DNA of 37,166 bases from an uncultured Balneolaceae bacterium (lineage in GTDB: Bacteria; Bacteroidota; Rhodothermia; Balneolales; Balneolaceae): contig CALKWT010000100.1 of assembly GCA_938003885.1 (NCBI GenBank), positions 1 to 37,166 on the forward strand, given 5' to 3'. Every line of letters starts with the position of its first letter. Position 1 is the first letter of the stretch. Made by a program: the position numbers and the translations under genes. The notes below the pieces were generated by a model. It did not search any database. It was not told the DNA's origin and saw nothing but the letters and a program-made list of their open reading frames with translations. Below are positions 7,937 through 15,560 of the stretch, in pieces.

Positions 7937-8722
7937 CTATACCGATGTCCAGCCTCCATCTACAACGATATTCTGTCCGGTTACATAACATGCTGCATCC
8001 GATGCCAGATAGACAAAGGCTCCTGCAAGATCCTCGGGCTTACCAATTCTCTTCAGACTTGTTTTAGAAGACAGGTGGTCTATAAATACCTGCTCTTCCT
8101 GAACCTTCGGAGATGGGTACGGCCCGGGGGTGACACAGTTTACCGTTATCCCTTCGCTTCCCAGATAGCTGGCATAATAACGGGATAACTGTAGTACGCC
8201 CGCTTTGGCAGCACCATAATGAGGCGGATTCAGAAATTGAGGAGTATCCTCATAAACGGAAAAATCGGGAGCTACCATGCCGTACATAGAAGAGACATTG
8301 ATGATTCGTGGGGCTTTGCTTTTTTTCAGATAGGGGATCACCTCCCGCACCGTTCTGTAAATCGTATTCAATGTACCCTCGATCCCGTAACTCCACTCTT
8401 CATCCGTCATCGAAAGCGGATCCTGCCCTGTCAAATAGAACGCATTATTGATCAGAACATCGATGGCCCCACTCTCATCCGCAATTTTCTGAAAAGCAGA
8501 TTTTACAGAGGAGGTATCTGAAATATCACACTCACTAAAGAAAAGCTTTTTCCCATTTTCGGGATGCTCTGAAAAAGCTGTCTGGTACTTTTCTTTTGAT
8601 CGGGCAAGAACATACACAGTACCGCCATGATAGACCAGACTTTCGGTAACAGCTTTTCCAAGATGTCCATATCCTCCGGTGATTAATATTGTTTTTCCAT
8701 TCAGGTCAAATGTTTGTACCAT
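7937..8722 (-). CDS. Short-chain dehydrogenase/reductase (SDR)
   Basis: Classical 261-residue SDR, predicted NAD(P)-dependent oxidoreductase acting on a sugar or other small substrate. The Rossmann glycine motif is TGGYGHLG (15-22), the NNA motif is at 92-94, the catalytic Ser is S144 or S145 in NVSSMYG, and Tyr/Lys are Y169 and K173 in HYGAAK. The C-terminus VTGQNIVVDGGWTSV is typical of the FabG-like branch. A good Shine-Dalgarno, AAGGAG, lies eight bases before the ATG at 8720-8722, one of the few clear ones in this operon. It is 12 bases downstream of the aldo/keto reductase. SDRs of this kind, such as PtmA, occur in flagellin nonulosonic acid loci; the reaction here is not known. Confidence 0.87.
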   Translation of the reverse strand: MVQTFDLNGKTILITGGYGHLGKAVTESLVYHGGTVYVLARSKEKYQTAFSEHPENGKKLFFSECDISDTSSVKSAFQKIADESGAIDVLINNAFYLTGQDPLSMTDEEWSYGIEGTLNTIYRTVREVIPYLKKSKAPRIINVSSMYGMVAPDFSVYEDTPQFLNPPHYGAAKAGVLQLSRYYASYLGSEGITVNCVTPGPYPSPKVQEEQVFIDHLSSKTSLKRIGKPEDLAGAFVYLASDAACYVTGQNIVVDGGWTSV

Positions 8723-8734
8723 GATTGAATCTCC

Positions 8735-9580
8735 TTAATTAATTATCCAGTTTGCTGGGTTTAAAATATCCTCTGATATGTCCAGGGTTAACTCGGGCAA
8801 ATCCGATACTTCCTCTGATAGTGAATAGTTGTCTAATAGTTGCTCCTCTGTCTCTACTCCTGTGATTACGTAATCCGTGAATGGTTGCCTCAATACAAAA
8901 GAGAGCAGGGAGTGGTGTAAACGAGGTCGGTTTCTCTGTATTTCGGCGAGTGCCTGTTTAATTTCATCGAAAAAGCCAGGCAAAGAGTCGGGTTCGCGGA
9001 AAAAAAGTCCTTGCAAAAAGGCAGAACGGGTATGGATTTCTCCGCCTGCTTGCCTGCATTCCCTCATCACCGGCTCAAACCTACGGTCAAAATAGTTATA
9101 GGGAACCTGGATGATGTCGGGATAGATCCCTAAATCCTTTAACTTATCCCACTGCCCTGGCTCTGAGAGTGATACTCCTGCCTTATCAATCAGTCCTTTC
9201 TGCTTGCACTCTTTCAAGATTTCCCACTGCCGGGGATGGAGGATCAAATCATCTGTCCTGTGAGCCAGATAGCCATACAGTTTTTCTACCTTCAAACGTT
9301 CCAACGAAAAGGCAAGTTGTTCTTCCACAGACGTTCCCCACCTGGCAGGCGGCATAAATTTGGAAATAACGGAGAATTCCCCGACACCTGCGTTTCCAAG
9401 CACGATCTCTGACGACCCATAAGCAATGGCTGTATCGATGAGAATACCTCCTTTTTTCCGAAAACTTGCCAGGATAGCCGATACTTCGTGAGGCGGAGTC
9501 TGCCCCGACTGATTCGATATACCGTATTCCATGCCGAATTGAACAGTACCCAATCCGATTTTATTCCGGATATCACCCAT
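8735..9580 (-). CDS. Aldo/keto reductase family protein
   Basis: Predicted NADPH-dependent aldo/keto reductase with a (beta/alpha)8 barrel, 281 residues. The catalytic tetrad is readable: D49 and Y54 in LIDTAIAYG, K74 in VISKF and H107 in YLAHRTDD. The start LGTVQFGMEYGISN is characteristic of the branch found in sugar-modification loci. Its ATG (9578-9580) overlaps the end of pseC by eight bases, so it is translationally coupled to the aminotransferase. It may change the oxidation state of a sugar intermediate or make a substituent for the sugar. No specific substrate can be assigned. Confidence 0.86.
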   Translation of the reverse strand: MGDIRNKIGLGTVQFGMEYGISNQSGQTPPHEVSAILASFRKKGGILIDTAIAYGSSEIVLGNAGVGEFSVISKFMPPARWGTSVEEQLAFSLERLKVEKLYGYLAHRTDDLILHPRQWEILKECKQKGLIDKAGVSLSEPGQWDKLKDLGIYPDIIQVPYNYFDRRFEPVMRECRQAGGEIHTRSAFLQGLFFREPDSLPGFFDEIKQALAEIQRNRPRLHHSLLSFVLRQPFTDYVITGVETEEQLLDNYSLSEEVSDLPELTLDISEDILNPANWIIN

Positions 9581-10784
9581 AATAGCCGACGATCGAATCG
9601 ATCACATATTGCTGCTCTTCCGGTGTAAGAGTAGGATAGATCGGCAGGCTGAGACATCCGGCGTAGTAGCGTTCTGCATGTGGAAGATCTCCTTCCTTCC
9701 AACCCAGTCTTTTATAATAGGGCATTAAATGAACCGGTACGTAGTGGATCTGGGCAAATATTTGCTGATCCCTCAGATGTTGATAGAGACCGGCCCGATC
9801 CTCCGCCTCAATGACATAGAGATGATAGGCGTGTCCTTTAACCACACCCGACTGGCGTCTGATATAACTTTTTCCAGAGAGAGCCCGATCATACATCTCA
9901 GCGATCTCTTTCCGCCTGCGCAAACCGCCTGCAGCCCTCTGTAGCTGAGAGTTGCCAAGGGCAGCCTGAAAATCGGTAATCCGGTAGTTGTATCCCAGTT
10001 CTTGCATCTCCATATACCAACCGGGATAGGTTGGCTCCTTTTCTCCGGATCTGACCTGACTGCCGAAAGCTGTCGCCGGAGGATTAGTAAACTCCTGTTC
10101 ATTTTTTGTAATCCCGTGGGTCCGGAGTTTCATAAGCTGCTCATACAGCTCTTGATTGTTGGTGGTAATCATGCCCCCCTCTCCTGCTGCAATATGTTTC
10201 ACCGGATGAAAAGAGAATACCGAAAGGTCGGCGAACTGGCCGTTACCGCATAGCTGCCGGTCTCCTTTGGAGTCCGTAAAATATCCGCCCGGAGCGTGAC
10301 AGGCATCTTCTATAATCCAGAGTTCATATCTTTCTGCCAATTCCCGGAATCTTTCGAGATCTACGGCCCTTCCGGCAAAATCTACAGGGATAATTCCATC
10401 ATACGTGCCTGCCGGGGCAGCTTTGAGCAAGCTTTCCACAGAATCCGGATCAAGCAGGAAAGTTTCCGGGTCAATATCCGCGAAGTGAATCTGCCCACCA
10501 CAGTAGGCAATACAGTTTGCGGAAGCGGAAAAAGTGATCGGAGTGGTAATGACCCGGCTTCGTGAACTCACTCCCAGTACAAGGGCACCGAGATGAAGGG
10601 CAGCTGTGCCATTGGAAACGGCAACCGCGTACCGGGCTCCGGTATATTCGGCAAAAGCCTCTTCAAACTTAACAATTTCGGGCCCCTGTGTCAGATAATC
10701 TGACCGAAGAACTCTGTTAACTGCCTCAATATCCTCGTCAGTAATATGTTGTTTTCCGTACGGAATTACAGGTCGGTCAGACAT
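9573..10784 (-). CDS. pseC: PLP-dependent UDP-4-keto-sugar aminotransferase
   Basis: DegT/DnrJ/EryC1-family aminotransferase that, in the pseudaminic pathway, converts the 4-keto sugar from PseB to UDP-4-amino-4,6-dideoxy-beta-L-AltNAc. The 403 residues include the cofactor-binding SNGTAALH (57-64), D160 in IIEDACHAPGG and the Schiff-base lysine K196 in SFHPVKHIAAGEGG. The start IPYGKQHITDEDIEAV and the length fit PseC well. It is the gene after pseB (28-base gap), the usual order. Start is the ATG at 10782-10784. Assignment as PseC rather than another sugar aminotransferase rests on close coupling to an inverting dehydratase and PseG. Confidence 0.92.
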   Translation of the reverse strand: MSDRPVIPYGKQHITDEDIEAVNRVLRSDYLTQGPEIVKFEEAFAEYTGARYAVAVSNGTAALHLGALVLGVSSRSRVITTPITFSASANCIAYCGGQIHFADIDPETFLLDPDSVESLLKAAPAGTYDGIIPVDFAGRAVDLERFRELAERYELWIIEDACHAPGGYFTDSKGDRQLCGNGQFADLSVFSFHPVKHIAAGEGGMITTNNQELYEQLMKLRTHGITKNEQEFTNPPATAFGSQVRSGEKEPTYPGWYMEMQELGYNYRITDFQAALGNSQLQRAAGGLRRRKEIAEMYDRALSGKSYIRRQSGVVKGHAYHLYVIEAEDRAGLYQHLRDQQIFAQIHYVPVHLMPYYKRLGWKEGDLPHAERYYAGCLSLPIYPTLTPEEQQYVIDSIVGYYG

Positions 10785-10812
10785 GGGAAATAGATTGATG
10801 GAGCGATTATAA

Positions 10813-11826
10813 TCAGATGGTAAATTCGGGGTCTACATGCGTTTTGATCAAGGATCTCAGCTCTTCAACAGATACCCACTCATCATTTTCTCCTGAGTTG
10901 TATCTAAACCCGAGCGGCACCTTTTTAGCGTTAAAATGTTGAATGTACTCTTCCAGTTTCCACTGATGCTGAGAGGGCAGGATCGTATAATATTTCCCAA
11001 GATCGTAGGTATAGAAAGAGTCAGATGTGGTGATCATCTCTTCATGGATCTTCTCTCCCGGCCTGAGGCCGATCACTTCCTGTACGCAATCGGGCCCAAT
11101 GGCTGTGGCTACATCGGTTATTTTGTAAGATGGGATTTTGGGGATGAAGATCTCACCACCCCAGGCGTTTTCCAGTGCGTGCAGAACCATATCCACTCCA
11201 TCTTCCAGAGTGATTGTAAAACGAGTCATATCGGTATGGGTGATTGGCAGGACCCCCTCTTTTCTTTTTTTTATAAAGAAGGGAATGACCGATCCGTTTG
11301 ACCCCATAACGTTCCCATATCGAACGACAGAGAAGGTGATCGGGTTTCGCCCCCGTATATTGTTGGCAGCAACAAACAATTTATCGGAAACCAATTTGGT
11401 CGCCCCATAGAGATTAACAGGCGCCGCTGCTTTATCGGTGGAGAGAGCCACCACTTTCTTAACACCGTTTGACAAACAGGATCTCACCAAATTTTCCGCA
11501 CCTCCGATATTGGTTTTCACACACTCATCCGGATTATATTCTGCAATATGAACATGCTTCATTGCTGCCGCATGGATCACATAATCAATCTCACTCAGCG
11601 CACGATTTAAACGGTTGTAATCTCTGACATCCCCGATAAAAAAACGGATCATCGGATATTTTGAAAGCGGGTACTCCTGAGCCATTTCAAATTGTTTCTG
11701 TTCATCCCTGGAATAGATCACCAGCCGCTCTATTTTAGGCCACTCAGAAAGCACACGTTTAACAAAAGCTTTTCCAAACGATCCGGTCCCCCCCGTAATG
11801 AGGATAGACTTATTATTTAAATTCAT
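10813..11826 (-). CDS. pseB: UDP-GlcNAc 4,6-dehydratase (inverting)
   Basis: First enzyme of pseudaminic acid synthesis: 4,6-dehydration with C5 inversion of UDP-GlcNAc. The 337-residue extended SDR has TGGTGSFG at 11-18, the YSRDEQKQFEM stretch (38-48) that marks the FlaA1/PseB group, and the active-site residues T130-D131-K132 and Y140/K144 in NLYGATK, one position off the FlaA1 numbering. It begins with MNLNNKSILITGG at the ATG 11824-11826 and lies 34 bases after the ABC transporter gene. Together with pseC it commits UDP-GlcNAc to the L-altro series. Confidence 0.95.
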   Translation of the reverse strand: MNLNNKSILITGGTGSFGKAFVKRVLSEWPKIERLVIYSRDEQKQFEMAQEYPLSKYPMIRFFIGDVRDYNRLNRALSEIDYVIHAAAMKHVHIAEYNPDECVKTNIGGAENLVRSCLSNGVKKVVALSTDKAAAPVNLYGATKLVSDKLFVAANNIRGRNPITFSVVRYGNVMGSNGSVIPFFIKKRKEGVLPITHTDMTRFTITLEDGVDMVLHALENAWGGEIFIPKIPSYKITDVATAIGPDCVQEVIGLRPGEKIHEEMITTSDSFYTYDLGKYYTILPSQHQWKLEEYIQHFNAKKVPLGFRYNSGENDEWVSVEELRSLIKTHVDPEFTI

Positions 11827-11860
11827 ATTGGTCTTAAACGTTTAATATTGTACCGATCCT

Positions 11861-13660
11861 TTATTTGACGAGGCTCATTTTTCGGAACTCTTCACTGTTT
11901 TCAATCAGCTCCTCATAAGTACCCTGTGTGATGATCTTTCCCTCATCCATCATATAGATGATATCACAATTCTGTACCGTCGTAAGCCTGTGTGCGATCA
12001 TGATGATAGTCCGATCCCCCCGAAGGCGTTCAATAGCCTCTATTACATACCGTTCGGTAATGTTATCCAGAGCCGAGGTTGCTTCATCCATTACAAGGAT
12101 CTGAGGATTATTATAGAGTGCACGTGCAATGGTGATACGCTGCCGTTGCCCTCCCGACAAGCGGACCCCTCTCTCCCCAACACGGGTGCGCAGACCATGA
12201 GGTAATCTGTTTACCAGATCTTTTAACTGAGCAGCCCGCAATGCACTGTCCAGTTTTTCTTCATCCACTTCATTATCCGGTATTCCAAAAGCGATGTTTC
12301 TGAAAATACGCTCATCAAACAGATAGTTGGACTGCTGGATATATCCGATATTTTTCATCCAGCCACGAATATTATCATAAATATCCTTTCCGTCTGCCCT
12401 AATAGTTCCTGTATGAGGCGTAAGCAAACCTAAAATGATATCTACCAGTGTTGTCTTCCCTGCTCCTGAAGCCCCGACAAAGGCCACAGCTGCTCCTTTA
12501 GGGATGGTAATGCTGATATCCTTCACTGCAAATTCATCAGAGCCCGGATATTTGTAAGAGATATTATCCAGCTCGATATCCCTTTTCAAATCGACTCTTT
12601 TCGCCTTGGAGAGTATCTGTTTTCTGAATTTCATAAATTTATTTTCCAACAGATCAAGATCATCATAGATGGCGTAAACCGAGGGTGCACTGTAACGTAT
12701 GGTGGTAATATCATTTATCATCCCATTGAATACAGGCATTAATTTAACCGCCGCCACACCAAACAGGGTGAGAACCGGAATAATCTCTTCAAACGTCCTT
12801 CCCTCTGATACCATGGTAAGGGTGATGGTAAGAATTCCCAGTACCATCAGCGTTTCAATGATCGGCTTCGGCAGGCTTTTAACCACAGCTTGATAAATGG
12901 CAGCATCCATATTCATTTTAGCAAATTTGTCATACTGCTTTAAGAACAGCTTCTCACGGTTCAGAACCCGGGCATCCTTAAAACCGCCCAGCCCTTGAAG
13001 TACCATCCGGTTCATATCTCCCCTCGCCTCCCGGCTGGTCCTGCCCGAATCGAATGTTTTTTTCTGGGTAAATCTCAAGAAGAGATATCCACCGCCCCCC
13101 ATCATCACGATCACGATGATGGTGATCAGCGGCTCCATAATGAATAATGAAGCGATGATCAGTGTAAACATGATCATGTGAAGTGTCACATCCAGGAAGG
13201 GTAAGATCGTGCCTGCAATAATTTTACCCACCTCACCATTCACGTTTCTCAGTAGTTCTGCTGAGTTTTTACTGATGTAGAATGTATAGGGAGCCGTCAT
13301 ATAAGCTTTGAAGATTCTGTTTGACAGAAAAATCTTCTGACGCTGAACAAATTTCTCTTTCAGATATTGATATGTGGTAAGATATAGGTTCTTAATAACA
13401 TAGACAGATATCAAGACGACTGCGCCTGCATAGGCCAGGGACGTTGATGTTGTGATCCCCAAATCCATTAACATGGGCCCGACATACGGGATAGCAAAAA
13501 TACGTTCAGGCTGAGCGATCGCCACAACAAAAGCCGGAATCATTCCAATCCCTACCAGCTCAAAAATGGATGCAAAGAACATCATAAAGAGCAATACACC
13601 AAACTTGAGCTGTATTTTCCGAGGGAAAAGCTTATATATTTTCTTTAACGAGTCTATCAT
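11861..13660 (-). CDS. PglK/MsbA-like ABC exporter (membrane domain fused to ATPase)
   Basis: Half-size ABC exporter of 599 residues: about six membrane segments in residues 17-320 and a C-terminal ATPase domain (about 360-599). Motifs are intact: Walker A GASGAGKT (396-403), Q-loop Q442, signature LSGGQ (501-505), Walker B and D-loop ILVMDEATSALD (521-532) and switch H557. The N-terminal sequence KKIYKLFPRKIQLKF resembles the PglK type that flips undecaprenyl-pyrophosphate oligosaccharides across the inner membrane. It lies between the Wzz-like gene (46-base gap) and pseB (34-base gap), so export of a lipid-linked glycan bearing the nonulosonic acid is the natural guess. A lipid or peptide substrate cannot be excluded. 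Confidence 0.88.
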   Translation of the reverse strand: MIDSLKKIYKLFPRKIQLKFGVLLFMMFFASIFELVGIGMIPAFVVAIAQPERIFAIPYVGPMLMDLGITTSTSLAYAGAVVLISVYVIKNLYLTTYQYLKEKFVQRQKIFLSNRIFKAYMTAPYTFYISKNSAELLRNVNGEVGKIIAGTILPFLDVTLHMIMFTLIIASLFIMEPLITIIVIVMMGGGGYLFLRFTQKKTFDSGRTSREARGDMNRMVLQGLGGFKDARVLNREKLFLKQYDKFAKMNMDAAIYQAVVKSLPKPIIETLMVLGILTITLTMVSEGRTFEEIIPVLTLFGVAAVKLMPVFNGMINDITTIRYSAPSVYAIYDDLDLLENKFMKFRKQILSKAKRVDLKRDIELDNISYKYPGSDEFAVKDISITIPKGAAVAFVGASGAGKTTLVDIILGLLTPHTGTIRADGKDIYDNIRGWMKNIGYIQQSNYLFDERIFRNIAFGIPDNEVDEEKLDSALRAAQLKDLVNRLPHGLRTRVGERGVRLSGGQRQRITIARALYNNPQILVMDEATSALDNITERYVIEAIERLRGDRTIIMIAHRLTTVQNCDIIYMMDEGKIITQGTYEELIENSEEFRKMSLVK

Positions 13661-13706
13661 AAATGACTTATTCTGGTGAAACCAATCGAAGCGGATTTAT
13701 ATAACC

Positions 13707-14942
13707 TTACGGATTCCTTTTAAAAAATGAACTGCTCCTTATCAGCACCAGGCCCATTCCGGAAAAAAGTCCGATAACAAGAGAGAGGATCAGTACCAGA
13801 TTGGACGACCCCGTAGACGGGACTGATGGAAGGTTCGATTTTTCAAGTACACTAAAGACCGGAATTTGCTGCTCCAAAGACATCCGGGCTTGTTCTACTT
13901 CCTGAGCCAGCGAGTTGTAAACATTAAACCTGAGATTTCGCTGATTTTGCAGATATTGAACTCTTGTTTCAGCGACATTGGTGGATAAATTGATATTCTG
14001 ATCCAGGAACAGCGCCAATTCCAGATCGGCCTGTTCATACCTCTGCCGTGCCTCCTCTTCCTGATTTTGAATGGCTGCTAAATTTTGCCGTGCCTTCTCC
14101 AGCCGGTAATCGGTTATATACTCCTGAATCTTCTCCACAACCAGTGCGTTCGTCAAAGCTGCAGCTTTGGGATCTGGCAACTGGGTACTGATATTGATTA
14201 GCCCGCCGCTGGTTTCAAGTGTGACCCGGGTGCGCATCTGCTCAATGACAGATCTCTCTTTCGGGCTCAGATGCAGAAGACGCTCATCAACTGCCTCCAG
14301 TTCATTCTCCTCAAGCGGAATCTCCTGTATCTCCTCCTCACGTTCAGCTGAGCCGGATGCAAAAAGTGCGGGAATGGCCCGGACCGACTTTCGGATAAAA
14401 CGATAGATGTTATAAGGAAGATAGATCGTCATGTCACCAATAAAGCCGTACACTTTTGACCTAAAAGGTTCTTCGTAATGGTCTTCAAAATACTCATAGA
14501 TCGATATCTTCTCATTAAACATATCGAAACTCACAGGTTCATGGATCAGATCCTGTTGAAAATCAGTACTTGCTATAATTACCGGGTACATAGATGGAGG
14601 CAGGGGCACTCTCCCCGAGGCAGCTGCAGCCAGATTGCTCCCTCCGGATGGGAAGTTACCGCCAGCCAGGGTCCTGAGTAGTCCGCCACCGTCAAAACTG
14701 GTTCCACCATCCGCCTCCTGGATCAAAACAGCAGTGGATTGATACTCCACTGGGTTAAAAGTATAGTGAAACAGACCGATGCCAAAGAATATGGCCGTTA
14801 CCAGTATGATGGTTTTTCTTCCTTCCCAGAGAGTCCTTGTTTTTTCAGCAAGATCGATCTCAATAAAGTTCAGCGACTCGACATTGCGATCAATTTCCTG
14901 GTTCCCAACCGTATCGGCCGATGACCTTGTTACATCACTCAT
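13707..14942 (-). CDS. Wzz-family polysaccharide chain-length/co-polymerase protein
   Basis: Inner-membrane polysaccharide co-polymerase-like protein of 411 residues. Topology matches the family: cytoplasmic N-terminus, TM1 at about 44-61, a large periplasmic region with a Glu/Gln-rich coiled-coil stretch (about 280-345), and TM2 at about 382-401, followed by a short positively charged tail. The conserved FNPVEYQSTAVL after TM1 and the proline/serine-rich SNLPSVPSTGSS before TM2 are typical. No kinase domain or tyrosine tail is present, so it is the Wzz-only type. It is the first gene of the minus-strand glycan operon and faces the two wzi-like genes across a divergent promoter region. Start is the ATG at 14940-14942. 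Confidence 0.83.
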   Translation of the reverse strand: MSDVTRSSADTVGNQEIDRNVESLNFIEIDLAEKTRTLWEGRKTIILVTAIFFGIGLFHYTFNPVEYQSTAVLIQEADGGTSFDGGGLLRTLAGGNFPSGGSNLAAAASGRVPLPPSMYPVIIASTDFQQDLIHEPVSFDMFNEKISIYEYFEDHYEEPFRSKVYGFIGDMTIYLPYNIYRFIRKSVRAIPALFASGSAEREEEIQEIPLEENELEAVDERLLHLSPKERSVIEQMRTRVTLETSGGLINISTQLPDPKAAALTNALVVEKIQEYITDYRLEKARQNLAAIQNQEEEARQRYEQADLELALFLDQNINLSTNVAETRVQYLQNQRNLRFNVYNSLAQEVEQARMSLEQQIPVFSVLEKSNLPSVPSTGSSNLVLILSLVIGLFSGMGLVLIRSSSFFKRNP

Positions 14943-15560
14943 TTTTTAACTCGCAAATAAGAAATTTCAAAATACCATGTAATTTAAGCGGATAATGCAG
15001 AAATTTAAAAAAAATAAATGATGTCTGTTTTCTGCATGCGGGGAACGTCCTTACATTTACAAGCATGCAACGGATCTACACAAAGGCAGCTGTAAACATC
15101 CACTCGTGGCACACTGTTTTTAATTCAATTTTTGAAAAATAGTGAATAATAACCTGTCATTAAACACCAATCCAGCGAAACAGACGAAAAACTTTACCGA
15201 ACTCACAAAAGAATTCTTTTTGCACAACGGATGTTTCTTTCTAAAGGTATAAAGCCCCATTATTTAATGATTAACCTAAATCACACTGACTGATCTCCCC
15301 TGCACACCGGAATCCATCAGTCAAAAGAACGGAATCAGTCGGGATCTGTTTTGCAAATTTTATGTAACACCCTAATTAGATTGCGTAGATCTAATAATTT
15401 CCCGTACATTTCAGGATTGACTTCAATATAGTAGATTTTAATTAAAAGTATACCAGATAGAGACCGGTAAATTGGCTCTGACACGCTATTGAACAAAATC
15501 CGATTGTGTCATCCTCCTATAAATCTGATTAATCATACGTTTGAGCTGCTTCCGTTTCTT
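14943..15560. promoter_or_regulatory. Divergent intergenic region between wzz-like and wzi-like genes
   Basis: About 620 bases separate the two divergent units (546 if the TTG at 15489 is used for the plus-strand gene). The DNA is AT-rich with no convincing reading frame of its own. It must hold promoters for both directions, but I see no certain -35/-10 pair. It carries two inverted repeats: TGCATGC at 15033-15039 with GCATGCA at 15063-15069, and the tighter pair at 15375-15395 listed separately. The length suggests long leaders or several regulatory sites. Confidence 0.5.
15375..15395. promoter_or_regulatory. Inverted repeat, possible operator
   Basis: ATTAGAT at 15375-15381 and ATCTAAT at 15389-15395 are perfect 7-base inverted arms with a 7-base spacer, giving a centre-to-centre distance of 14 bases. 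Its position 165 bases before the ATG of the first wzi-like gene suits a dimeric transcription factor. No regulator gene is adjacent, so this is only a candidate. Confidence 0.25.
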
